Origin: Labedella phragmitis
GTDB taxonomy: Bacteria > Actinomycetota > Actinomycetes > Actinomycetales > Microbacteriaceae
DNA length: 64,000 nucleotides
Assembly (NCBI RefSeq): GCF_004078635.1
Contig: NZ_RZNB01000004.1
Coordinates: 1-64,000 of the forward strand
Direction of reading: 5' to 3'
Shown piece by piece: positions 34,100-42,009 of this stretch (position 1 is its first letter; each line of letters begins with the position of its first letter). The notes under the pieces are model-generated. The model searched no databases and was not told where the DNA came from. It saw only the letters and a program-made list of their open reading frames with translations. The translations under genes and the position numbers were made by a program.

Positions 34100-34537
34100 T
34101 CAGTCCGTCGGCGGCCGCCGCAACCGCTTGGTGTTCGTCCGCTGCTGCTTCGCCTTCAGCCGGCGTTCCTTCGCCCCGCGGGTCGGCTTCGTCGCCCGCC
34201 GCGTCGCTGCGGGCGGTCGCGCCGCCTCTGCCACGACGGCCGCGAGCCGCGCCCGTGCCGCCTCGCGGTTCCGGACTTGCGCCCGATGCTCGGACGCCGC
34301 GATCGTGAGGACGCCGTCCACGAGACGCCCGCTCAGCCGGTCGAGGACCCGCTCGCGCTGCGCCGGCGACAGTGCCGTCGTGTTCGCCGCGTCCCACAGC
34401 AGCTCGACGCGCGAATCCGTCGTGTTGACCCCCTGCCCGCCAGGACCCGAGGACCGCGAGAACCGCCACGACAGCTCGGCGTCGGGGATCGTGATCCCCG
34501 ACGTGACGCGCAGGCCGGGGCGGTGCGGAGCGGCCAT
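34100..34537 (-). CDS. arfB: Alternative ribosome-rescue peptidyl-tRNA hydrolase ArfB
   Basis: A 145-residue release-factor-like protein. The GGQ catalytic motif lies at residues 33-35 (SSGPGGQGVNTTDSRVEL), and a basic, disordered tail (ATRRATKPTRGAKERRLKAK and beyond) fits the mRNA channel of stalled ribosomes. It lacks the codon-recognition domains of RF1/RF2 and has the length of YaeJ/ArfB. It frees ribosomes stalled without a stop codon. Confidence 0.9.
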   Translation of the reverse strand: MAAPHRPGLRVTSGITIPDAELSWRFSRSSGPGGQGVNTTDSRVELLWDAANTTALSPAQRERVLDRLSGRLVDGVLTIAASEHRAQVRNREAARARLAAVVAEAARPPAATRRATKPTRGAKERRLKAKQQRTNTKRLRRPPTD

Positions 34538-34582
34538 GCCTCCATCATCCCCTGTGATGCACGAGGGCCGGAGGCGGAGTCG

Positions 34583-35518
34583 TCACGTCGGTGAGGGTGC
34601 CGCGAAGGTGAGCCAGGATGCGGGATTGTCGTGCAGGATGCCGGACGCCACTTCCACGCCGAGTCGCTCTTCGAGTTGCGGCACGATCCGGCGGGCGACG
34701 TAGCCGAGCCCGGGGATCCCTCCGTACGAGAGGTACCGACTCGCCCTCGCCACATCGCCGCCGAGGATGACCGCCCGTCTCCCCGCCTCGGTGCCGACCA
34801 CACGAGTGAGGCAATCGAGCAGCATCGAATCCGGCCAGTCCCGATGCCGGGCCCAGCCGTCATAGCCGAGTCGGGCGCCACGAGCCGCGAGATCGGCGTG
34901 GACGAGCGGATCCGGATTTCGATCCACGTGTGCCAGGGCCACGCGAGACGGCGCGATGCCCTCCGCCTCCAGCAGATCGAGCAGCTCGTGCGCCGCCGAG
35001 CCGTGTTCGAGGTGCACCATGAGGGGCGCGCCGGTGATCCGTGCCGCGGTGGCGGCGGCCGTGAGGACCCGGCGGGAGAACGCCGGGATGTTCCAGTACT
35101 CGATGCCGGCCTTGACGACGCCGGCTCGCACGCCCGGTGCCTCCGCGAAGCCGTCGGCGATGTCCGCGATGAATCGCTCGGCGAGGCGGTCCTCGTCGAG
35201 CGTCAGCAGGCTGTCGTCGGCGCCGTAGTGCGCGGCGCGGTGCGCACCGGTGACGTGCACGACGTGCAGGCCGGTCGACCGACTGATCCGTGCGACCGCA
35301 TCGGGTCGTCGGCCCAGCCCGGTGGGCGTCGCCTCGACCATGGCGCCCGTGCCGGCCGCGACGAGGTCGACAGCCTCCGCCCGCGAGAGCTCCTCATCGG
35401 CGAGCTCCTCCCCGGGAAGCAGCGGTGACACCTGGAAGAGGTGCTCGTGGTAGTTCACCCGGCCGAGGACCTCGGGGAGGACGTCACCGAGAACGGTGCG
35501 GACGAAGGGCTCGGTCAT
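34583..35518 (-). CDS. Phosphotriesterase-family hydrolase (probable sugar lactonase)
   Basis: A 311-residue amidohydrolase-fold enzyme. Metal ligands are visible in order: VNYHEHLFQ (H-x-H), the bridging Lys in VVKAGIEYWN, LMVHLEHGSA, VALAHVDRNPD and the catalytic Asp in VILGGDVARAS. Bacterial members often act as lactonases on sugar or phosphosugar lactones. Its ATG overlaps the FGGY kinase stop, so it belongs to the catabolic operon read leftward from 37759; lactone hydrolysis after the dehydrogenase step is the natural reading, though substrate is unknown. Confidence 0.82.
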   Translation of the reverse strand: MTEPFVRTVLGDVLPEVLGRVNYHEHLFQVSPLLPGEELADEELSRAEAVDLVAAGTGAMVEATPTGLGRRPDAVARISRSTGLHVVHVTGAHRAAHYGADDSLLTLDEDRLAERFIADIADGFAEAPGVRAGVVKAGIEYWNIPAFSRRVLTAAATAARITGAPLMVHLEHGSAAHELLDLLEAEGIAPSRVALAHVDRNPDPLVHADLAARGARLGYDGWARHRDWPDSMLLDCLTRVVGTEAGRRAVILGGDVARASRYLSYGGIPGLGYVARRIVPQLEERLGVEVASGILHDNPASWLTFAAPSPT

Positions 35519-37008
35519 GTCTCCGACACGCTCTCGAACCAGGGTTCCAGCCGCCGGTAGGCGTCGAGGAATTGCTCGTAGCGAATGCGGTACCCGTCTC
35601 GTTGCTCAGCATCCGGAGCGATGGCGGCGTCCCGTCGTCCCCACCGCTCGGCGACGCTGAAGTCGTCGAACATGCCGATGCCGACGCCTCCCACCACGGC
35701 GGCGCCGACGGAGGTCGCCTCATCACGCATGGTGCGGGCGGACACGGTGACGTCCCACACGTCGGCGAAGATCTGAAGCAGCGCCGCAGACTTGGACGCC
35801 CCGCCGATCGTGTCGACGGATCCCACCTCCACCCCGGCCTCGCGGAACGCGGTGAGTCCGGTGAGCAGGTTGAACGCGACGCCCTCGAGCACCGCGCGCA
35901 CCATGTTGCCCCGGCCGTGATGCATCAGCAGCCCCACGAAGGCCGCCCGGGCCCGTGGATTCCAGTACGGCGAGCGCTCACCGAGCAGGTGGGGGAGGAA
36001 GAACAGGCCGTCCATGGCGGCCGGCCTGCCTGCCTGCTCGAGCAGCTCGGCGAAGCGGTCGGGACCGGTCGGCGAGAGGACGTCGACGATCCACTGCAGC
36101 GAGGCACCACCGGCCTGCATGGTCGCCGTCGGCACGAACATCCCCGGGATGACGTGGTTGAACGTCATCGACCGCATGAGCGGGTCGTGTACGGGACGCT
36201 CGTCCGCGATCGACACCCACGACGACGAGCCGAGGTACGCGTACGCACCCGAGGATCGATCGATGATGCCCGCGCCGAGGGCCGCCATGGGGCCGTCGCC
36301 GCCGCCGATGACGACGGGGGTCCCGACCGGCAGGCCCGTCGCCACTGCGGCGTCGGCTGTCACGAGGCCGGCGATGGTGGTGCTCGGCTGGATCTCGGGC
36401 AGGAGTCCGAGCGGAAGGTCCGCCGCATCCAGCACCTCGGCAGACCAGGTTCCCGTCGCCTGGTCGTACGCGTTCGTTCCGGAGGCGTCGGACGGATCCG
36501 TCACCTGCACACCGGTGAGCCGCGCGACGATGTAGTCCTTCGGCAGCAGGACGCGCGTGGTGCGGGCGAAGACGTCGGGCTCGTTGTCGCGGAGCCACGC
36601 GATCTTCGACAGCGTGTAGGTCGCGTTGATGCGGTGGCCGGTGATGCGGTACGCGTCCTCGAGGCCGATCCTCTCGAGGATGCTGGCGCTCTGCGCGACC
36701 GACCGCGTGTCCGCCCAGATCATCGCGGGCCGGAGCGCTCGCGAGTCCGGTCCGACGGCGACCGCTCCCATCATCTGGCCCGAGAAGGAGACGCCCTCGA
36801 TCGTCGCGCCGCGTTCCGCCGCGACGGCCGCCAGCCGTCGACTGGCGCGACAGACGGCGTCCCACCAGTCCTCGGGGTTCTGTTCCGCCTTGCCCCCGGG
36901 TCCGAAGCCGACCGGGTACGGCTCGGTGACCGCATCGACCAGCTGGCCGTCCGCGTCCACGAGGGTTGCCTTGTTCCCGGTCGTGCCGAGATCGTGTGCG
37001 AGTATCAC
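35515..37008 (-). CDS. FGGY-family carbohydrate kinase (xylulokinase-like)
   Basis: A 497-residue kinase. It opens ILAHDLGTTGNKATLVDADG (phosphate-binding loop 1), has GVSFSGQMMGAVAV, the substrate region DASGTNAYDQATGTW and VIGGGDGPMAALGAGIID, then the adenosine-binding TIGGASKSAALLQIFADV. The GTG at 37008 is chosen because GGAGG lies 4 nt upstream; the open frame beyond it looks non-coding. It is translationally coupled to the lactonase gene. FGGY members phosphorylate ketoses, polyols or sugar acids; the closest resemblance is to xylulokinase. Confidence 0.87.
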   Translation of the reverse strand: MILAHDLGTTGNKATLVDADGQLVDAVTEPYPVGFGPGGKAEQNPEDWWDAVCRASRRLAAVAAERGATIEGVSFSGQMMGAVAVGPDSRALRPAMIWADTRSVAQSASILERIGLEDAYRITGHRINATYTLSKIAWLRDNEPDVFARTTRVLLPKDYIVARLTGVQVTDPSDASGTNAYDQATGTWSAEVLDAADLPLGLLPEIQPSTTIAGLVTADAAVATGLPVGTPVVIGGGDGPMAALGAGIIDRSSGAYAYLGSSSWVSIADERPVHDPLMRSMTFNHVIPGMFVPTATMQAGGASLQWIVDVLSPTGPDRFAELLEQAGRPAAMDGLFFLPHLLGERSPYWNPRARAAFVGLLMHHGRGNMVRAVLEGVAFNLLTGLTAFREAGVEVGSVDTIGGASKSAALLQIFADVWDVTVSARTMRDEATSVGAAVVGGVGIGMFDDFSVAERWGRRDAAIAPDAEQRDGYRIRYEQFLDAYRRLEPWFESVSET

Positions 37009-37027
37009 GAGTCCTCCGCCTTTCCCG

Positions 37028-37759
37028 TCACCGAAGCGACGAGCCGCCGTCCATGAGCAGTTCGGCACCGACGAAGTACGCCGCCTCGTCACTGAGGAGG
37101 AAGCGGACGGCGCCGGCGACCTCTTCGGTCGTGGCGAATCGGCCGATGACCGTGTCAGCGCGCCACGTGTCGTGCATGTGCTGCTTCAAGTGGTTGAGGG
37201 GTGTGTCCACGTATCCGGGCGACAACGTGTTGACGCGCACGCCGCGGGGTCCCCATTCCACCGCGAGCGAGCGGGTCAAGGCGGACACAGCCGCCTTCGA
37301 GGAGTTGTAAGCGCTCTGCTTCTGAGGGAAGTTGACGATGGCGTTGCCGCTCATGGAGGCGATGTTGACGATCGCGCCACCTCCGCGATTCAGCAGTTCA
37401 CGCCCGAAGGCCTGATTGGTGAGGAACACACCACGGATGTTGACGCCGTACACGCGGTCGAACTGCTCGATCGGCATGTCCTCGGCGGCAACGTCGTCCT
37501 CGACGATGCCAGCGCTCGTCACGAGATCGACGGGGCGCTCGTCGTCGCGATAGATCTCGGAGACCACCGAGCCGATCGATTCCGCCGACGACAGGTCGAC
37601 CTCGAAGGTCGTCACCGATGCGGGCAGCCGTTCGAGCCCGCGCATGTCCAGTCCGATGACGTCGGCGCCCTCGGCGAGCAGTCGGTCGACGATCGCCGAT
37701 CCGATGCCCCCGGCAGCCCCCGTGACGGCGACGCGGCGCCCGTGCAGAGTGAGTTCCAT
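37028..37759 (-). CDS. Short-chain dehydrogenase/reductase
   Basis: A 243-residue NAD(P) enzyme with the cofactor motif VAVTGAAGGIGSAIVDRLLA (T-G-x-x-x-G-I-G), IVNIASMSGN and the catalytic AYNSSKAAVSALTRSLAVEW (Y-x-x-x-K), ending LMDGGSSLR. D39 in GLDMRG favours NAD over NADP. First gene of the leftward catabolic operon, with AAGGAAG before its ATG and a HexR-like palindrome about 100 bp upstream. Likely oxidises a polyol or sugar; substrate unknown. Confidence 0.86.
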   Translation of the reverse strand: MELTLHGRRVAVTGAAGGIGSAIVDRLLAEGADVIGLDMRGLERLPASVTTFEVDLSSAESIGSVVSEIYRDDERPVDLVTSAGIVEDDVAAEDMPIEQFDRVYGVNIRGVFLTNQAFGRELLNRGGGAIVNIASMSGNAIVNFPQKQSAYNSSKAAVSALTRSLAVEWGPRGVRVNTLSPGYVDTPLNHLKQHMHDTWRADTVIGRFATTEEVAGAVRFLLSDEAAYFVGAELLMDGGSSLR

Positions 37760-37777
37760 AATGTGCTTCCTTGCCTA

Positions 37778-37791
37778 TTTGGTTAGCCAAA
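37778..37791. promoter_or_regulatory. Small inverted repeat in the divergent promoter
   Basis: TTTGG and CCAAA flank TTAG, 19 bp upstream of the short-chain dehydrogenase start. It could be a second operator or part of the leader. Short arms make it uncertain. Confidence 0.3.
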
Positions 37792-37854
37792 CTACATCCG
37801 TGCCCAGCCTAAAGGCCGTCGGCTCCTCTATCCTGCACCTCACGGCAACTTTCG

Positions 37855-37869
37855 TGTAGTGTCACTACC
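37855..37869. promoter_or_regulatory. HexR/RpiR-type operator, divergent catabolic promoters
   Basis: TGTAGTGTCACTACC contains a perfect palindrome GTAGT-GTC-ACTAC. It matches 14 of 15 positions of the HexR consensus TGTARTNNNAYTACA known for RpiR-family regulators of KDPG metabolism. It lies 20 bp upstream of the isomerase gene start. The same form recurs before the ABC transporter operon at 45603-45617, and the RpiR gene is at 41075. Confidence 0.7.
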
Positions 37870-37889
37870 AACTGATCGAGGAGGACCGG

Positions 37890-38498
37890 ATGGAACAGGA
37901 CATCGATGTTCCCCAGTTGCTGAGGGTGCACACGAGCGGTCAGCTCGACGGCGGCACCCGTGTCTACACCAAGCGTCTCGGAGAGATGGCCGGCGTGTAT
38001 CGGGACGAGTCGGCCTACACGTCCGCACTGGACGAACGCGGCCCCGACGAGCTCGTGTACGAGGTGCACGAACACAAGTACCGTACCGGCCCCGGCGCGC
38101 TCATCGTGGGCACCAGCCGCCTGCTCCCCGGCCGATACGGCGATGAGTTCGCCGTCACCCGCGGGCACCTGCACGCGGTCGCGGACCGTGCCGAGCTCTA
38201 TTACTGCCTCTCCGGACACGGCGTGATGCTGCTCGAGACCGTCGACGGGCAGTCGACGAGCGTCGAGCTGCGAGCCGGGGACGCCGTCGACGTGCCGGGT
38301 CAATGGATCCACCGCAGCGTCAACATCGGCGACGAACCCTTCGTGACGCTGTTCTGCTACGCCTCGGACGCCGGTCAGAACTACCAGATCATCGAGGACG
38401 CCGGCGGCATGACGACGCTCGTCGTCGACGACGGCGACGGGGGCTGGACGAACCGACCCAACCCCGACCACACCGGCTACCGAGCGGTGGCGCGATGA
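37890..38498 (+). CDS. Cupin-type glucose-6-phosphate isomerase family protein
   Basis: A 202-residue cupin related to the archaeal-type phosphoglucose isomerase. The metal site is visible in FAVTRGHLHAVADRAELYYC (G-H-x-H-x6-E) with the last His in QWIHRSVNIG. ATG at 37890 follows GAGGAGGACC. It overlaps the aldolase gene by 4 bp. In this cluster it may isomerise an aldose-type phosphate or sugar acid other than glucose 6-phosphate, since central glycolysis genes are not nearby. Confidence 0.8.
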   Translation: MEQDIDVPQLLRVHTSGQLDGGTRVYTKRLGEMAGVYRDESAYTSALDERGPDELVYEVHEHKYRTGPGALIVGTSRLLPGRYGDEFAVTRGHLHAVADRAELYYCLSGHGVMLLETVDGQSTSVELRAGDAVDVPGQWIHRSVNIGDEPFVTLFCYASDAGQNYQIIEDAGGMTTLVVDDGDGGWTNRPNPDHTGYRAVAR

Positions 38499-39148
38499 GC
38501 GACGTCCTCGCGGAACTCGGATCGCTCCGCATCGTCCCCGTCGTCGAGATCGAGCGCGTCGAAGACGCCGTCCCGCTCGCCGACGCTCTCGCGGCCGGCG
38601 GCCTCCCCGCCGTCGAGATCACCCTGCGCACGGCGTCGGCGCTCGACGCGGTCCGTGCGATCGCCGACGCTCGGCCGGAATTCCTGCTCGGTGCGGGCAC
38701 CATCATCACGGCGTCCGATGCGCAGCGTGCGGCCGAGGCCGGAGCGCGCTTCCTGGTCTCCCCCGGGCTCACCCCGACCCTGGCCGCCGCTGTGCGGCAG
38801 CTGGACCTGCCGTTCATCCCCGGCGCGGTGACCGCCGGTGAGGCGATGGCGGCCGTCGAGGAGGGCTGGGATCTCGTCAAGTTCTTCCCGGCCGAGACCT
38901 CCGGGGGCATCGCCGCCATCACGGCTCTCGCGGGGCCGTTCGCGACCCGGGGCGTCCGATTCATGCCCACCGGCGGCATCCGCCCCGCGAACCTCGACCG
39001 ATACCTCGCGAGCCCCGTCGTCGCCGCTGTCGGAGGCACGTGGATCGCGACGGCGCAGCACCTTCGCGACGGGGACTACGCCGGCATCACCGAACGAGCA
39101 TCGGCGGCCGTCTCGGCCGCGCAGCAGAGCGGAGTTCTCGCATCATGA
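38495..39148 (+). CDS. KDPG/KHG-type aldolase (2-keto-3-deoxy-6-phosphogluconate aldolase family)
   Basis: A 217-residue class I aldolase of the Eda family. It shows IVPVVEIERVEDAVPLADAL, the catalytic Glu in LPAVEITLRTAS, the Schiff-base Lys in WDLVKFFPAETSGG and the phosphate-binding FMPTGGIRPANLDRYL, plus GAGTIITASDAQRAAEAGA. It would split a 2-keto-3-deoxy-phosphosugar acid into pyruvate and an aldehyde. Overlaps both neighbours by 4 bp. No phosphogluconate dehydratase is present here, so the substrate is probably formed by other enzymes of the cluster. Confidence 0.88.
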   Translation: MSDVLAELGSLRIVPVVEIERVEDAVPLADALAAGGLPAVEITLRTASALDAVRAIADARPEFLLGAGTIITASDAQRAAEAGARFLVSPGLTPTLAAAVRQLDLPFIPGAVTAGEAMAAVEEGWDLVKFFPAETSGGIAAITALAGPFATRGVRFMPTGGIRPANLDRYLASPVVAAVGGTWIATAQHLRDGDYAGITERASAAVSAAQQSGVLAS

Positions 39149-40122
39149 CCGGAACCTCCCCGAAGACGCTCACCGCGGAGACGCTCGAGCCGGCCGCCGT
39201 CCGCACCTTCTACTTCGTCGGCGTCACGACGGCGTCCTCGTCGATCCGCTCGGTGTTCCCGCGCTGGGCGGTCGAGCTCGACCTCGGGGAGGTGGAGCTC
39301 GTCGGCGTCGACCTGCCCGTCCACGCGCCCGCCGAGCAGTACCGACGCGTCGTGCAGTTCCTCGCCGACGACGCACTGAGCCTCGGCGCTCTCGTGACGA
39401 CGCACAAGATGGATCTGTATGCGGCCGCGGCGGATCTCTTCGACGAGATCGACCCGCTGGCGCGGCTCATGACCGAGATCAGTTCCATCTCGAAGCGCGA
39501 CGGGAAATTGCGCGCCGATGCGAAGGACCCCTACTCGTCAGGGCTCGCACTCGACACCTTCATCCCGCCCACCGCGTGGGGCGACGCACCGCGCGACCTG
39601 TTCATCATGGGCGCCGGAGGCTCGGCTATCGCCATGGACTGGCACCTCATCCGCCCCGAGCGCACGGCCGGGCGCCCCGCGTCCGTGATCGTGTCGAACC
39701 GCAGCCCGGAGCGTCTGGAGATCCTGCGCCGCGTGCACGAGGCCACCGCTCCCGACGTCCCCCTCCGGACCGAATCGATCGCGACGGCACAGGAGAACGA
39801 CGCGCTCCTGGCCACGCTCTCGCCGGGCGCCGTCGTGGTCAACGCCACGGGGCTCGGCAAGGACGCCCCCGGGTCGCCGCTCTCCGACGACGCCGTGTTC
39901 CCCGAGAACGCCTATGCGTGGGATCTCAACTACCGAGGCGACCTGGTGTTCCTCGACCAGGCGCGTGCGCAAGCGCCCACTCGCGGTCTCACCGTCGTCG
40001 ACGGCTGGGACTACTTCATCCACGGGTGGACGCAGGTCATCGCGGAAGTCTTCGCGACCGACATCCCCACCTCGGGGCCACGGTTCGACACCCTGTCCCA
40101 GCTCGCTCGCGACACGCGATGA
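39145..40122 (+). CDS. Atypical shikimate-dehydrogenase-like oxidoreductase
   Basis: A 325-residue two-domain protein. The N-terminal part resembles the shikimate-binding domain with LGALVTTHKMDLYAAAADLF in place of the usual V-T-x-P-x-K. The Rossmann part reads LFIMGAGGSAIAMDWHLIRP, then VVNATGLGKDAPGSPLSDDA. The expected N-T-D-x-x-G segment is replaced by RADAKDPYSSGLALDTF, so it should not act on shikimate itself. Encoded between aldolase and 2-hydroxyacid dehydrogenase genes with 4-bp overlaps; a novel substrate in sugar-acid catabolism is likely. Confidence 0.72.
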   Translation: MTGTSPKTLTAETLEPAAVRTFYFVGVTTASSSIRSVFPRWAVELDLGEVELVGVDLPVHAPAEQYRRVVQFLADDALSLGALVTTHKMDLYAAAADLFDEIDPLARLMTEISSISKRDGKLRADAKDPYSSGLALDTFIPPTAWGDAPRDLFIMGAGGSAIAMDWHLIRPERTAGRPASVIVSNRSPERLEILRRVHEATAPDVPLRTESIATAQENDALLATLSPGAVVVNATGLGKDAPGSPLSDDAVFPENAYAWDLNYRGDLVFLDQARAQAPTRGLTVVDGWDYFIHGWTQVIAEVFATDIPTSGPRFDTLSQLARDTR

Positions 40123-41051
40123 CGCGCCGCATCCTGGTCACACCCCGATCGGTGACCGCGGCCGGTCTCGAATCGGTCATCGAGCTGCAGCCCTTACGCG
40201 ACGCCGGGTTCGAGCTCGTCTCCGGACCCGCCGGGACGACTCCCACCGCCGCCGACCTCGCGGACGTGCCGCACGACATCGTCGGTTGGCTGGCCGGGGT
40301 CGAGCGCATCGGCCCCGCCGAGATGGACCTGCTCCCCGCACTGCGCGTCATCAGTCGCAACGGCGCTGGCGCTGACGCCATCGACGCCGCGGCCGCCGCC
40401 GCCCGGGGCATCGAGGTCCTCACCGCTCGCGGTGCCAACGCTCGTGGCGTCGCAGAGCTGGCCCTCTCCCACATGCTCGCCGGTGTGCGCGGAACGGTGC
40501 CATCGCACGACGCGCTGCGGCGCGGTGAGTGGTTCAGGACGCCCGGTCGGGAGTTCCCCGACCTCACCGTTGGTGTCGTCGGGTACGGAGCGATCGGACG
40601 ACTCAGCGCCGCCTTCGCGCGCGGCCTCGACGCCCGTGTCCTCGTCTCGGACCCGTTCGCGGTCTCCGACCGACCCGATGTCGAGAGTGTCGAACTCGGC
40701 GACCTGTTCGCACGCGCCGACGTCGTGACGCTCCACGCACCGCCGCCCGCGGACGGCACCCCACTGCTCGACCGCCGCCGGATCGCGCTGCTGCCGCCTC
40801 GAGCGGTCGTGGTGAACACGGCACGCTGGTCCTTGGTCGACCCGACCGCGATGCTCGATGCCCTGGAATCGGGGGCCGTCTCCTGTTACGCCGTCGACGC
40901 CTTCGCCGAGGAGCCACCGGCGCCGCACCCGCTCCTCGAGCATCCGAACGTGATCCTGAGCGCACACCTCGGCGGCTACACCGATGCGAGCGTCCGTCGC
41001 GCCGTCGAGGGTGCGGTCGCGGGATTGCTCAGTACGCTGGGCTCGAGGTAG
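40119..41051 (+). CDS. D-isomer-specific 2-hydroxyacid dehydrogenase (SerA-like)
   Basis: A 310-residue NAD-dependent dehydrogenase. It contains LRVISRNGAGADAIDAAAAA, ANARGVAELALSHMLAGVRG, the cofactor-binding TVGVVGYGAIGRLSAAFARG and the C-terminal catalytic region AVVVNTARWSLVD with AHLGGYTDASVRRAVEG (His of the active pair). It lacks the ACT regulatory domain of serine-pathway SerA, supporting a catabolic role. ATG overlaps the preceding stop; the RpiR gene follows after 23 bp. Confidence 0.84.
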   Translation: MTRRILVTPRSVTAAGLESVIELQPLRDAGFELVSGPAGTTPTAADLADVPHDIVGWLAGVERIGPAEMDLLPALRVISRNGAGADAIDAAAAAARGIEVLTARGANARGVAELALSHMLAGVRGTVPSHDALRRGEWFRTPGREFPDLTVGVVGYGAIGRLSAAFARGLDARVLVSDPFAVSDRPDVESVELGDLFARADVVTLHAPPPADGTPLLDRRRIALLPPRAVVVNTARWSLVDPTAMLDALESGAVSCYAVDAFAEEPPAPHPLLEHPNVILSAHLGGYTDASVRRAVEGAVAGLLSTLGSR

Positions 41052-41074
41052 ATCGCCTCGCCGAGAGGAGCACC

Positions 41075-41944
41075 GTGACGTTCGACCCCGGCATGCCGCT
41101 GCTCGAGCATCTCGCCGCCGAGCTGCCGTCCCTCCGACGGTCGGAGAAGAAGGTCGCCGAACTCGTCGCGAGCGATCCCGGTTTCATCGTGCAGGGAACC
41201 ATGGCCTCCGTCGCCGAGGCGGCCGGGGTCAGCGAGCCCACCGTCATGAGGTTCTGCACGGCACTCGGCTACGACGGCTTCAACCAGTTCCGTCTCGCAC
41301 TCGCCCAGTCCGTCGCCCTCGGCCTGCCCGCCACCCTGTCGACCGTCTCGGCCAACGACAGCATCGCCGTCATGGCGTCGAAGGTGTTCGACCACTCCAT
41401 CAGCAGCCTCGACCGCGCCCGACGCTACCTGGACGCCGCGCAGATCGAACGAGCGGTGGACGCGATCCTCGGCGCCCGCTCGCTCATCCTCACCGGACTC
41501 GGCGCCTCCGGGATCATCGCCCAGGACGCGGCGCAGAAGGCGCCGCTCTTCGGAGTGCCCTGCGTCGTGCCGACCGATCCTCATCAGGCGCTCATGACCG
41601 TCGCGGTCGCCGATCCGGACGACGTGCTCCTCGCGATCTCCAACACCGGAACCACCTCATCAGTGATCGAGATCGTCGATGCCGCCCAGGCGGCCGGCGC
41701 GACGGTCATCGGACTGACCGGAGCGGACGACAGTCCCCTCGCTCAGCGGGTCGACATCGCGCTCGTCGCGCGCACCTTCGAAGACACCGATATGTATACG
41801 CCCACGGTGAGCAGGATCGCGGCACTCGTGATCGTCGACGTGCTCGGGACCGCCGTCGCGCTCCGGCGCGGGGAACGGCACGCCGAGCGGCTCTCGTCCA
41901 TGAAGGAGCAGCTCGTGACGTTCCGGCGCCGCTCCGCCGAGTGA
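41075..41944 (+). CDS. RpiR/HexR-family transcriptional regulator
   Basis: A 289-residue protein: N-terminal RpiR helix-turn-helix (LRRSEKKVAELVASDPGFIV, then SVAEAAGVSEPTVMRFCTAL) and a C-terminal SIS sugar-phosphate-binding domain (LILTGLGASGIIAQDAAQKA, LLAISNTGTTSSVIEIVDAA). GTG at 41075 follows GAGAGGAGC. It is the last gene of the rightward catabolic operon. RpiR relatives such as HexR bind TGTARTNNNAYTACA-like palindromes and sense keto-deoxy sugar phosphates; two such palindromes (37855, 45603) flank this cluster. It is likely the local regulator. Confidence 0.88.
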   Translation: MTFDPGMPLLEHLAAELPSLRRSEKKVAELVASDPGFIVQGTMASVAEAAGVSEPTVMRFCTALGYDGFNQFRLALAQSVALGLPATLSTVSANDSIAVMASKVFDHSISSLDRARRYLDAAQIERAVDAILGARSLILTGLGASGIIAQDAAQKAPLFGVPCVVPTDPHQALMTVAVADPDDVLLAISNTGTTSSVIEIVDAAQAAGATVIGLTGADDSPLAQRVDIALVARTFEDTDMYTPTVSRIAALVIVDVLGTAVALRRGERHAERLSSMKEQLVTFRRRSAE

Positions 41945-41950
41945 TCCGGA

Positions 41951-42000
41951 GAACGAGCAGAGGGTCCGGAAGCTCGCGCTTCCGGACCCTCTGCTCGTTC
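41951..42000. terminator. Bidirectional terminator, perfect 22-bp stem
   Basis: GAACGAGCAGAGGGTCCGGA plus AG (41951-41972) pairs perfectly with 41979-42000 around a CTCGCG loop. It separates the convergent RpiR gene and the lipoprotein gene and can serve both strands. It is followed by TTCTTC on the plus strand. Confidence 0.85.
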
Positions 42001-42009
42001 TTCGTCGGA

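Noticed and set aside
37890-38498. IolB or 5-keto-4-deoxyuronate isomerase identity for the cupin
   Set aside because: The G-H-x-H-x6-E arrangement and the 202-residue length fit the cupin phosphoglucose isomerase family better.
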